Source of the DNA: STD2-77 sp964503935
GTDB lineage: Bacteria > Patescibacteriota > Minisyncoccia > JAHIHE01 > JAGLIN01
Assembly: GCA_964503935.1 (NCBI GenBank)
Contig: CAZDCJ010000006.1
Location: 1-41,298 of the forward strand
Direction: 5' to 3'
DNA: 41,298 nucleotides
The notes beneath the pieces are model-generated. The model was not told the DNA's origin, did not search any database, and saw only the letters and a list, made by a program, of their open reading frames with translations. The position numbers and the translations under genes were made by a program. Of this stretch, positions 1 to 6,811 are shown piece by piece (position 1 is the stretch's first letter; the number at the start of each line of letters is the position of its first letter).

Positions 1-1
1 G

Positions 2-187
2 ATCATCTATATCATCTCGTTCCTTTTCGGCCTGGCCGCGCTCCTTTTCCAGGGGATATATAAGCTTGCAGTACTGGCTGGCTTGCTCTTTTTCGGCTTT
101 GTGGGAATGAATGCCCGCCATTCCCTGAGGCCGCTCCCAGACAATCTTTCCGGGAGCGGCGAAGCAGAAAAGGAGGGGGTACTATAA
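2..187 (+). CDS. C-terminal end of a membrane protein (5' end outside window)
   Basis: The frame is open from the window edge to a TAA at 185-187 and encodes 61 residues. The visible part has two hydrophobic stretches, roughly residues 1-15 and 21-36, split by a short QGIYK loop, followed by a polar tail of about 25 residues ending in an acidic EAEKEG segment. This fits the last two membrane helices and cytoplasmic tail of a polytopic protein; the family cannot be told from so little. Its stop overlaps by six bases the stop of a transposase remnant on the other strand, so the natural C-terminus may have been changed by that insertion. Confidence 0.6.
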   Translation: MIYIISFLFGLAALLFQGIYKLAVLAGLLFFGFVGMNARHSLRPLPDNLSGSGEAEKEGVL

Positions 188-505
188 AGCAAGTCTCACA
201 CACGACAATGAATTTTCAAGGAAGCTAAGCGGATTATCGAAGATTTCTTTCTGTGAAAAACGAGCCTCGAATTCGGCAACTATCTTGGGCAGCTTCTCCA
301 CCGTGACATGATGGTACATCCGGCGGATGAAGGTGCGGAGATTGGCCCACACCCCCTCGATCTCGGACGTCAGTCCGAACTCGAACCGTTTATGGATATC
401 CCGCTTGTGCGTAAGCGGCCACCATTTATCGCAGCCTTTGTAAATGCTTCCTCCGTCGGTCTGAAGCGTAGAACCGGGTTTCACATATCGGAAGATAAGC
501 TCCAT
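182..505 (-). pseudogene. IS1595-family (ISXO2-like) transposase, 3' remnant
   Basis: These 107 residues match the C-terminal half of the ISXO2-like/IS1595 DDE transposase domain as remembered: a YVKPGSTLQTDGG segment with the second catalytic Asp, then GLTSEIEGVWANLRTFIRRMYHHV, with the Glu of the E-G-x-W signature, and a closing EFEARFSQKE block. Full transposases of this family are about 220-300 residues, so the N-terminal half with its zinc ribbon and first Asp is missing. The reading frame is open upstream only to a TAA at 557-559, with no recognisable transposase sequence before the Met. It is a truncated, inactive remnant lying tail to tail with the preceding membrane-protein gene. Confidence 0.85.
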
Positions 506-577
506 GGCATCATGCTTTTCGCAATTGACAGAATGTGACAGAAGCGCTATCTTCTTTTAAAAAAGGAGGTTTGAGGA

Positions 578-1084
578 TTGGATTCTCTAGCTGCTGTCAT
601 AATTACGGCAGATTCAGTCAGGGACAATATTGACAGCGATATCAAGCGGGATCTGGTCAGCCATTTCGGATTGGATCTCAGATTTGAGAAATTCTGCCAG
701 ATAAAGGAGGAATGTGTAGCCGTAATCTATCCTGATATGGTCCAGAAACCTTTTTATCCTGCTTTAGTGCACAACATGACGTTCGGACCGGTCCTGCTGT
801 TGTTGGTAGCGGGAACAGATGTTTATGACGTCCTGACGATGGCCAAGGGGATGTTCAGGTCGAAGGATGGTCAAATCGAAAAAAGCGGTTTGCGGCTGAA
901 ATATCAGGGGCCGTCTCGGCAAGAGCTGGTCGAACTCGGATATGAAGGAGAGCGGTTGCTTTTCAGACTATTCGAATATCGCATCCATACTTGCGATAAT
1001 CTGAAAGAGACATTGGCAATCTGCAAACTGCTTTTGTCCGAAGGGGATTATAATGTATTGGTTGATGAATTAAAAGGACTGTGA
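578..1084 (+). CDS. Nucleoside-diphosphate-kinase-like protein (divergent)
   Basis: This 168-residue protein starts at TTG 578, chosen because a near-perfect Shine-Dalgarno AAAGGAGGT at 562-570 sits seven bases upstream. The layout resembles nucleoside diphosphate kinase: FYPALVHNMTFGPVLLLLVAGTD (59-81) matches the NDK block around 'pFy..lv..mtsGPvva.vleG', LRLKYQG (105-111) sits where the 'tIRgdfg' block lies, and YRIHTCDN (134-141) matches the active-site 'NvvHgSDs', with the phosphate-accepting His kept as H137. The usual N-terminal 'IKPD' lysine is Thr-Ala-Asp here and the Asn before the active His is absent. It may be a changed-specificity kinase or a non-catalytic relative. It leads a run of nucleotide-type enzymes (578-3415). 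The call rests on motifs only. Confidence 0.6.
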   Translation: MDSLAAVIITADSVRDNIDSDIKRDLVSHFGLDLRFEKFCQIKEECVAVIYPDMVQKPFYPALVHNMTFGPVLLLLVAGTDVYDVLTMAKGMFRSKDGQIEKSGLRLKYQGPSRQELVELGYEGERLLFRLFEYRIHTCDNLKETLAICKLLLSEGDYNVLVDELKGL

Positions 1085-1104
1085 AACGCGGTCCTTATTA
1101 TTTT
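1074..1104 (+). terminator. Hairpin with T-rich tail after the NDK-like gene
   Basis: AAGGAC (1074-1079) pairs with GTCCTT (1091-1096) around an 11-base loop and is followed by ATTATTTT. The stem overlaps the stop codon at 1082-1084. It is a weak to moderate intrinsic terminator or attenuator ahead of the methyltransferase gene. Confidence 0.5.
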
Positions 1105-1122
1105 AAATTTAGGTGAAAACAG

Positions 1123-1911
1123 ATGTTGGAAAGAATTGATTACAGGCCTTATGGCAGAAAGACGGATTTTGTGTCTATTGTTGAGGATGGAACAATGAAA
1201 GGGTTGGATAATATTAAATGGGGATATCGTCTGACAATCAGAGAAAACGGGTACGTTCCCAAAACCGGCGTTTTCTTGGCGGAAAAGATGTCGGAATATG
1301 ATTTCAAGGGAAAGAGAATTATCGATATAGGTACCGGAGAAACGGGGATACTGGCGATACAGGCGGCGCAGATGGGAGCAGAAGAAGTCGTCGGGTTGGA
1401 TATAGACGAGGACGCTATCGCTTGGGCGATGAGGAATGCCCGTATCAATAATCTGGATAATGTCGTCTTTGAGTCATGCGACATTAAGGAATACAGGCCG
1501 CATTCTGGATTTGATATCATAATATCAAACCCTCCGCAGATGCCGGCAGAGGAGAATCTGTCGTCGCATGATGACGGAGGACAGGACGGGAGAGAATACA
1601 TCGAGTATATCTTAGATTTTTCTTCACGGCATTTGGGAGATGGCGGGATGATCATCTTTTCATCTTTCGATTTCTTGGGGGTAGACCGGAGCTATGACGG
1701 AGGACAGTCGCTGGTCGAGCGCGCAAAAGGCCTCGGTCTGGAAATATCGATATCGGGTAAGCAGGAGAAAACTATCAAAAAAGATTCCTATACATATCAA
1801 AGATTGTCCTGGATAGAGAAAAAATACCCCCATTATCCTTTCTGCAAGGATGACGAGGGTTTAGCCGGCTATTTTGTCTGTGCTATCGTCGGGAGGAAAA
1901 TTATAGCTTGA
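1123..1911 (+). CDS. Class I SAM-dependent methyltransferase with NPPQ motif
   Basis: The protein has 262 residues. The start at 1123 is preceded by AGGTGA at a good distance. A Rossmann-type methyltransferase core is clear: motif I IIDIGTGETG (66-75) for SAM, acidic motif II GLDIDED (91-97), and NPPQMP (136-141), a form of the (N/D)PP(Y/F/W) motif used by enzymes that methylate planar nitrogen in glutamine (PrmC) or nucleobases (RsmC-like). About 60 residues precede the core and the last 60 may contact the substrate. The variant fourth residue (Gln rather than aromatic) leaves the substrate open. The gene ends tail to tail with the Nudix gene, overlapping it by 11 bases. Confidence 0.8.
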   Translation: MLERIDYRPYGRKTDFVSIVEDGTMKGLDNIKWGYRLTIRENGYVPKTGVFLAEKMSEYDFKGKRIIDIGTGETGILAIQAAQMGAEEVVGLDIDEDAIAWAMRNARINNLDNVVFESCDIKEYRPHSGFDIIISNPPQMPAEENLSSHDDGGQDGREYIEYILDFSSRHLGDGGMIIFSSFDFLGVDRSYDGGQSLVERAKGLGLEISISGKQEKTIKKDSYTYQRLSWIEKKYPHYPFCKDDEGLAGYFVCAIVGRKIIA

Positions 1912-2380
1912 TTATCTCTCTGATGGCTGAGGTATCGATAGCTTTTCCCTGCAGGAAGTCGGACAGTGTCGCATAGGCCCGATTGCTCATGAAATCTTCC
2001 CGCCTGATTTCTAGGAGCTCATCCCGGCTGAATGGTCTGATTTCTGTGATGTCTTCATCCCGCGCTGCTTGTTCTTTCGCATTGCTGAGAAAAGATTTGC
2101 CTGCGTTTGCCTCGCAAAGGAATCCGAATTGCAGCCTAATCTTGTCTTCTTTGCGGTAATACACTATGTTGATGAGGTTCCTGATCTCCACCTCAGTGTT
2201 GGCTTCCTCTCGGCATTCCCGTATGACTGTTCCAAGCAATCCCTTATCTTCTGAGATATCGAAAGTGCCGGTTATGAGATTCCAATAATATTTATTATCA
2301 ATCGTATTCCTTTCTTTGATTAGCAAGACTTTATCGTCTTGGGTTATGACTGCCGCGATCTTGATCTGTATGTCATCCAT
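1901..2380 (-). CDS. Nudix hydrolase
   Basis: The protein has 159 residues, taking the ATG at 2378-2380, where the Nudix fold begins (MDDIQIKIAAVI). A longer in-frame start would run 162 bases into the opposite gene and adds unrelated sequence. The Nudix box runs from G38 to about V64: G38, E44, then R54-E55 and R57-E58-E59, which bind Mg2+ and hydrolyse a nucleoside diphosphate linked to another group. The spacing between the first Glu and REx is two residues longer than the consensus and the late Gly is Asn61. Substrate cannot be predicted. The start codon is 12 bases from that of the divergent PRTase-PELOTA gene. Confidence 0.85.
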   Translation of the reverse strand: MDDIQIKIAAVITQDDKVLLIKERNTIDNKYYWNLITGTFDISEDKGLLGTVIRECREEANTEVEIRNLINIVYYRKEDKIRLQFGFLCEANAGKSFLSNAKEQAARDEDITEIRPFSRDELLEIRREDFMSNRAYATLSDFLQGKAIDTSAIREIIKL

Positions 2381-2392
2381 ATTTAAAATCTT

Positions 2393-3415
2393 ATGCAAGT
2401 GAAAAATTATAGGGTTTATGCGAAGTTGATCGATTATGAGGGGCTGAGGGATGCTCAGTCGCTGCGCAGCGATGCGCTCATCGCCAGCCTTGATAGATCC
2501 GTGGCGGATCGAGTCATCGGATCCATGCTGGAGCCGAGCCAAGATTCTATTAGATTATATAATGCAGCGTACGGAAAATCAACAGTAGAGGATATAGCGG
2601 ATTTGGTATTCACCCTGAATGACAGGCTTGGTGAGGTTTGCGATCGTGACAACATGGCGATAGTATCCGTCCTTAGGAGCGGGCATTTTCTGGCCGAGAT
2701 GGTGCGTCATCTTATACAAAGAATGTACGGGCGGGATATAGAGATCGTCTGCGTTTCCCCTAATTATATCGATAATGTGGATGATGGTTTTAGGGAATAT
2801 ATCAATTTTCCGGAAAGGGAAATCGTGTTTATTGACGGATGGATATCTCGCGCCGTGACCTATGGAATCCTCAAGGGTTTCTGGCAGAAGCAGAAAAACG
2901 GTAAAGAATTCAGGATGGCCGTATTATCTGATGTGTCGCTGTCCGGCGATTTTGATATCGTCAGCGCTTCTTATCGGGATATCCTCATCCCTTGGTCTAT
3001 CTGTCAGACGGATAATTGCGGGGTAAGTAATTTTTTCCCCCATCCGAAGGACAATAAGCCGGCGGCATTCTTCATTCCCCAGAAGCAGAGGCTCGTCCGT
3101 AGTTTCTTGGGGGAATGCAAGAGTGCTATCGACGAAAGGGCCGGATATATCGGGGAAAGGAATGAATATCATGTGACTATAAAGAAACGTAAAAGACCTT
3201 CTTATGGCAGGTGTCAGAAGGAAAGATCGGTCAAGGTCGGTATTAATGAGTGCATCAAGGCTATCGATAAGGGGGATGCGGAAGAAGTCCATATATCGAG
3301 GCGTATGGAGAGGCATCTGGCCGGCATATTGGAAGAATATGCCCGAATCCATAAGGTAAGTGTCAGATACACGGACGAAGAGCTTTCCTATGTGAGAAAG
3401 AGCTATAGCCAATGA
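2393..3415 (+). CDS. Phosphoribosyltransferase-like (PRTase_1/StiP-type) protein with C-terminal PELOTA RNA-binding domain
   Basis: The protein has 340 residues. The N-terminal about 220 residues follow the Pfam PRTase_1 (StiP) pattern: MLEPSQDSIRLY (45-56), IVSVLRSGHFLAEMVRHL (90-107), the PRPP-loop position IVFIDGW (144-150), MAVLSDVSLSG (175-185), and DILIPWSICQTDNCGVSNFF (196-215). After a basic linker (KKRKRPSYGR), residues about 279-335 fit the PELOTA/L7Ae-like domain (VKVGINECIKAIDKGDAEEVHIS). Such fusions are known from tellurite/stress Ter clusters, where they are proposed to help make a nucleoside-like compound. No terD, terC or ATP-grasp partner is in this window. The loop normally read as DGWTGKG is DGWISRA here, so PRPP binding may be altered. 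No Shine-Dalgarno is seen; TAAAAT lies 3 bases before the ATG. Confidence 0.75.
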   Translation: MQVKNYRVYAKLIDYEGLRDAQSLRSDALIASLDRSVADRVIGSMLEPSQDSIRLYNAAYGKSTVEDIADLVFTLNDRLGEVCDRDNMAIVSVLRSGHFLAEMVRHLIQRMYGRDIEIVCVSPNYIDNVDDGFREYINFPEREIVFIDGWISRAVTYGILKGFWQKQKNGKEFRMAVLSDVSLSGDFDIVSASYRDILIPWSICQTDNCGVSNFFPHPKDNKPAAFFIPQKQRLVRSFLGECKSAIDERAGYIGERNEYHVTIKKRKRPSYGRCQKERSVKVGINECIKAIDKGDAEEVHISRRMERHLAGILEEYARIHKVSVRYTDEELSYVRKSYSQ

Positions 3416-3432
3416 CGGCTAGTGTACTTTTA

Positions 3433-3461
3433 TTGACATAATCGGGACTTTCTGATAACAT
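3433..3461 (+). promoter_or_regulatory. Sigma-70-type promoter for rplU
   Basis: TTGACA (3433-3438), a 17-base spacer and TAACAT (3456-3461). It stands about 58 bases ahead of the rplU start in the gap after the PRTase-PELOTA gene. Confidence 0.65.
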
Positions 3462-3519
3462 AGCTTTGTTATCCGAAGACCCCGTAACCACTTACTATAA
3501 ATTAAATCTTAAGAAATAT

Positions 3520-3837
3520 ATGATCGCAATAATCAAGACCGGCGGAAAGCAGTATAAGATTTCCCCCAAAGACAAGCTAAGAATAGAGAAATTGGAAGGC
3601 GAAGAAGGAGCTAAGATCACCTTCGAAGAAGTGCTCCTGGTCGCTTCCGAAGACGGCAAGGAAGTCACTATCGGGGAGCCGCGGGTTGCGGGTGCCAAGG
3701 TAGAGGCCACTATCCTCAAGCAAGGCCGCGCCGACAAGGTAGAGATTTACAAGCACATCCCGAAGAAGCGTCACAATACTCACAATGGTCACAGACAGAT
3801 GTATACCGAGGTGGAGATCGTGAGTATCAGCAAATAA
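3520..3837 (+). CDS. rplU: 50S ribosomal protein bL21
   Basis: The protein has 105 residues. The start at ATG 3520 is chosen because the conserved L21 N-terminus (MIAIIKTGGKQYKIS) begins there; a longer in-frame start at 3466 lies inside the promoter region. Typical L21 features follow: the DKLRIEKLEGEEGAKITFEEVLLV core and the RNA-binding KHIPKKRHNTHNGHRQMYTEV block near residues 77-98, which contacts 23S rRNA. In most bacteria rplU is followed by rpmA; here rpmA lies at 38082 on the other strand, about 34 kb away. The gene has its own promoter and terminator and is a single-gene unit. Confidence 0.97.
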   Translation: MIAIIKTGGKQYKISPKDKLRIEKLEGEEGAKITFEEVLLVASEDGKEVTIGEPRVAGAKVEATILKQGRADKVEIYKHIPKKRHNTHNGHRQMYTEVEIVSISK

Positions 3838-3856
3838 TCTTGGAAAATATGAAAAG

Positions 3857-3877
3857 AGCCCTCGTCGGGCTTTTTTT
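3857..3877 (+). terminator. Intrinsic terminator of rplU
   Basis: AGCCC (3857-3861) pairs with GGGCT (3867-3871) across TCGTC, and a run of seven T's begins at 3871. It lies 19 bases after the rplU stop. Confidence 0.85.
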
Positions 3878-3882
3878 GTGTT

Positions 3883-3978
3883 TGGAGTAAGCGGGATTCA
3901 TCTTGGTAAACCAGGACCTTACTCCGCACGCATTTGAATCGTCTTAAGAATGCGGCATTGACTAGAGTCCGCTACCCC
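3883..3978. repeat. Copy of the GGAGTAGCGGG / GTCCGCTACTCC palindromic repeat (degraded)
   Basis: TTGGAGTAAGCGGGATTC at 3882-3899 and AGAGTCCGCTACCCCAG at 3964-3980 are the two arms of a repeat found again at 6692-6779 and, as half copies, at 13856-13885 and 19651-19682. An inner arm, AGGACCTTACTCCGCACGC (3913-3931), is also related. It fills the gap between rplU and recR. Confidence 0.6.
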
Positions 3979-3987
3979 AGAATCGGA

Positions 3988-4587
3988 TCACTTGATCTCT
4001 TTCCTTTCTTCCAGTGCGTTAGAAACGGTCATCTCGTCCGCATATTCGAGGTCGCTTCCAGTAGAAAGCCCGCGGGCGAGGCGGGTAATCCGGAGGCCGG
4101 AGTCCTTGAGGCGCTTGATGAGATACATCGCAGTAGTCTCGCCTTCGATGTTAGGATTGGTGGCGATGATGATTTCTTTGACATCACTCTTCTTGATCCG
4201 TCCCATGAGCTGTTCAATATTGAGTTTTTCCGGACCAGTGCCTTCGTGCGGCTTGATAGTACCTCCCAGGACGTGGTAAAGGCCGTTGAACTTCTTGGTG
4301 TTTTCGATGACCGGGATATTGATCGCTTCCTCGACGATGCAGATGAGGGAGCGGTCGCGTTTCGGATTCGAGCAGAATTCACAGAGGTCTTCTTCGGATA
4401 CATTGAAGCAATTCTTGCATATCTTGGTGCCTTCCTTGAGCGCCGCGACGGCATCGGCGAGAAGGCGGGTGTCCAATTCGGGCCTCCTGAGCAGATAGAA
4501 AGCGTAGCGGGTCGCGGTGCGCGGGCCCACTCCCGGGAGCTTGGAAAATTCCTGTATGAGATTTTGGAGAGATCTGGGCTGAGACAT
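3988..4587 (-). CDS. recR: Recombination protein RecR
   Basis: The protein has 199 residues, the standard length. An N-terminal helix-hairpin-helix (LPGVGPRTATRYAFYLL) is followed by the four-Cys zinc finger CKNCFNVSEEDLCEFC (57-72) and a Toprim domain holding the acidic IVEE and the ITRLARGLSTGSDLEYAD block. RecR works with RecO (and RecF) to load RecA on gapped DNA. The start at 4587 gives the conserved N-terminus; no Shine-Dalgarno is seen before it. It lies downstream of dnaB on the same strand, separated by a 358-base repeat-rich gap, so co-transcription is uncertain. Confidence 0.97.
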   Translation of the reverse strand: MSQPRSLQNLIQEFSKLPGVGPRTATRYAFYLLRRPELDTRLLADAVAALKEGTKICKNCFNVSEEDLCEFCSNPKRDRSLICIVEEAINIPVIENTKKFNGLYHVLGGTIKPHEGTGPEKLNIEQLMGRIKKSDVKEIIIATNPNIEGETTAMYLIKRLKDSGLRITRLARGLSTGSDLEYADEMTVSNALEERKEIK

Positions 4588-4661
4588 ATGGTTTATTTAC
4601 ATATTTAGGGAAGGGGCATGTCAGCTAATCGCCATTTTCGGGGTAGGGGATATCCTATATC

Positions 4662-4808
4662 GTCATTTCGAATCGAGGAATGCGAGTGTTAGGAATCCGG
4701 GAAGCGTACGATTTCGGGTTAGAATGTCATGTTTATAAAAAGGCGGTTTCGTATCGGTCTTGTATGGTTCCTAGATTCCTCAGGCGAATACGTCTTTCAG
4801 GATGACAA
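4662..4808. repeat. MITE-like palindromic repeat, copy A
   Basis: It begins GTCATTTCGAATCGAGG and ends TCAGGATGACA, the inverted ends of a family seen across this window. Inside is TGTTTATAAAAAGGCGGTTT (4729-4748), also found in copies B (6455-6587) and C (13894-14035). It has no ORF. With the next repeat it fills the 358-base gap between recR and dnaB, where I see no gene. Confidence 0.75.
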
Positions 4809-4827
4809 TGGGAATTATTTCCCCTCA

Positions 4828-4858
4828 CCCTAACCCTTTCCTGTCAGGAGAGGGGAAG
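4828..4858. repeat. CCCTCACCCTAACC-type short palindromic repeat
   Basis: CCCCTCACCCTAACCCTTTCC followed by AGGAGAGGGG forms a hairpin. A second copy is at 19716-19753 (CCCCTCACCCCAACTCC, then GGGAGAGGA). Such sequences are scattered intergenic repeats in many bacteria. Confidence 0.6.
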
Positions 4859-4945
4859 AAAGAGACGGCCTCGAGGTGCGATATCTCAGATACCTAAGGT
4901 CAGGTCTCTACTGTTCGGTTCGAAATGACAAGCATGCGGCAAGCT

Positions 4946-6319
4946 TTATTGCGCTGCGTGCTGGGTATCCATGTCCTGGAAGCTAGTGTATTCCTGCTTG
5001 AAGTAAAGGTCAATTTCGCCGATAGGGCCGTTGCGGTGCTTAGCTACGATGATATTGGCGATGCCGGTCTTCTCTTCGCTTCGTTTGGCGCGATCTTCGC
5101 GGTAGATGAACATCACTACGTCCGCGTCCTGTTCGATAGATCCTGATTCGCGGAGGTCAGAGAGCTTCGGTTTCTGATCGTCGCGGGATTCTACGCCACG
5201 CGAGAGCTGGGATAGGGCGATGATAGGGATGCGTAATTCTCTGGCTAACCCTTTGAGGGAGCGGGAGATCTCGCTTACCACCTGTACCCGGTTATCGATA
5301 TTGGCGCGGCCTTCGATGAGTTGGAGATAATCGATGATGATAAGTCCGAGTCCGTGTTCGGCCTGGAGTCGGCGGGCCATGGTACGCATCTCCATCACGT
5401 TGAGTCCGGCGGTATCATCGATGAAGAGGGGGGCTTCGGAAAGCACTCCGATAGCATGTCCGATACGGGAGAAGTCGTCATTCTCCCCGTTTGAGGAGAG
5501 ATTGCCGGTGCGCATCTTCCAGAGATCGACGCGCGCCTGCGAACAGATAAGCCTGTCGATGACCTCGCCTTTGGACATTTCCAGGGAGAAGATGCCGACC
5601 GGTACTTTGTGCTTGACGGCGGCGTTGCGGGCGATGTCCATGGCGAAGGATGATTTACCCATGCTTGGGCGCGCACCCAATATGATGAGGTTGGACTCCT
5701 GCACTCCCGAGAGCAGTTGATCCAGGTCGCGGAAGCCCGTGGGCACGCCGCGTAGCTGGCCTTTGTTCTTGCTTATCTCATCGATGCGTTCGAATGCTTC
5801 TTCGAGCATGGGTCCTACGGCGGTGAAATCTTGGCGGACATGCTTCTGAGAAACTGCGAATATTTTCTGCTCGGCCTCGTCCAGCACTTCGTCTACTTCG
5901 TTCTTCTCGTCATAAGCGTTGCCGATGATCTGCGAGGCATTGTCGATAAGGCGTCGGAGGATAGCTTTTTTCTCTACGATCTTGGCGTAATGGACGACAT
6001 TGGCGGCGGTGGGGACGATATTGGCAAGCGAAGCCAGATAGCCATGCCCTCCGATCCTTTCCAGATTATCGGTATCTTTGAGACGGTTAGAAAGGCTAAG
6101 GAGATCGATCGGCTCGTGCTTCTCGTAGAGATAGGTCATAGCTTCGAATATCTTGCCGTGGGAGTCCTTGTAGAAATCATCCGGCGAAATGAAGTCGGCG
6201 ACCTTGATGATGGCGTTCTTGTCTATCATGAGGGAGCCCAGGACTGACTGTTCCGCCTCTACGTTCTGCGGAGGCATGCGGTCGGCACTGTTAAAATCGG
6301 GGTTCTTTTGCGTTTCCAT
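4946..6319 (-). CDS. dnaB: Replicative DNA helicase DnaB
   Basis: The protein has 457 residues from the ATG at 6317-6319. An upstream in-frame ATG at 6358 lies in the promoter -10 region, so it is rejected. The N-terminal domain (MPPQNVEAEQSVLGSLM, about 14-110) is followed by the linker helix and the RecA-type motor: Walker A GARPSMGKSSFA, Walker B LGLIIIDYLQLI, and SQLSRGVESR with LRESGSIEQDADVVMF near the end. It is the hexameric helicase of the replication fork. No intein is present and the length is normal. It has its own extended -10 promoter. Confidence 0.97.
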   Translation of the reverse strand: METQKNPDFNSADRMPPQNVEAEQSVLGSLMIDKNAIIKVADFISPDDFYKDSHGKIFEAMTYLYEKHEPIDLLSLSNRLKDTDNLERIGGHGYLASLANIVPTAANVVHYAKIVEKKAILRRLIDNASQIIGNAYDEKNEVDEVLDEAEQKIFAVSQKHVRQDFTAVGPMLEEAFERIDEISKNKGQLRGVPTGFRDLDQLLSGVQESNLIILGARPSMGKSSFAMDIARNAAVKHKVPVGIFSLEMSKGEVIDRLICSQARVDLWKMRTGNLSSNGENDDFSRIGHAIGVLSEAPLFIDDTAGLNVMEMRTMARRLQAEHGLGLIIIDYLQLIEGRANIDNRVQVVSEISRSLKGLARELRIPIIALSQLSRGVESRDDQKPKLSDLRESGSIEQDADVVMFIYREDRAKRSEEKTGIANIIVAKHRNGPIGEIDLYFKQEYTSFQDMDTQHAAQ

Positions 6320-6348
6320 ATAGTATGGGGTTAATTGCGTATGGAAAA

Positions 6349-6377
6349 AGTATAGCATCGGACTGTCTTTTGCAAAA
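6349..6377 (-). promoter_or_regulatory. Extended -10 promoter for dnaB
   Basis: On the minus strand TGCTATACT (TG-N-TATACT; -10 hexamer at 6349-6354) has a weak -35 TTTTGC at 6372-6377, with a 17-base spacer. The predicted start of transcription near 6342 leaves a leader of about 23 bases. Confidence 0.65.
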
Positions 6378-6454
6378 GAGGAAAGGCTGGGGATGGAGTG
6401 TGGATGGATTCATGACTTAATAATCGGATGTTTCAAGGATAATCAGCGTTATTT

Positions 6455-6587
6455 TGTCATTTCGAAGAGCAACAGCGACTGAGAAATCTGTATCTGTACG
6501 CAGTCAATATGAAACGTCCTTTTTATGAACAAGACATCATGATAGCATCGTACATTTTCTAGATTTCTCGCTTTGCTTGAAATGACA
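6455..6587. repeat. MITE-like palindromic repeat, copy B
   Basis: The ends are TGTCATTTCGAAGAGC and TTGCTTGAAATGACA. The inner block AAACGTCCTTTTTATGAAC is the reverse complement of the ATAAAAAGGACGTTT block of copy C, so it is inserted in the opposite sense. It lies in the gap between dnaB and the end of cysS. Confidence 0.75.
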
Positions 6588-6691
6588 CATGCTGGATTCC
6601 TGCCGTGCTTCGCCATAGATTCAGAGCAGTGAGCCTGCTTACACTGAAGTTCCGGCAAGGTGAGGTTTTGCAGAGTATACAATCAATCACA

Positions 6692-6779
6692 GTTGGAGTA
6701 GCAGGTTTTAACCTGCGTTATTGTTCTATGCCGGAGATATGAATCTAAAATACGCGCGGACTAAAGTCCGCTACTCCAG
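6692..6779. repeat. GGAGTAGCGGG / GTCCGCTACTCC palindromic repeat, most complete copy
   Basis: The left arm TTGGAGTAGCAGGTTTTAAC has its own small hairpin (GCAGGTTTTAACCTGC). The right arm GCGGACTAAAGTCCGC is another hairpin followed by TACTCCAG. The outer GGAGTAG/CTACTCC ends pair. The rest of the 6359-6808 gap holds copy B and the cysS terminator; I see no gene in it. Confidence 0.7.
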
Positions 6780-6786
6780 CGTATAA

Positions 6787-6811
6787 ATTAAAACAGGCTC
6801 TTGCGAGCCTA
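6787..6811 (-). terminator. Intrinsic terminator of cysS
   Basis: AGGCTC-TTGC-GAGCCT at 6795-6810 followed on the minus strand by TGTTTTAATTT. The stem begins inside the cysS stop codon (6809-6811). Confidence 0.85.

Noticed and set aside
3934..4608. 224-codon plus-strand frame
   Set aside because: Antisense shadow of recR.
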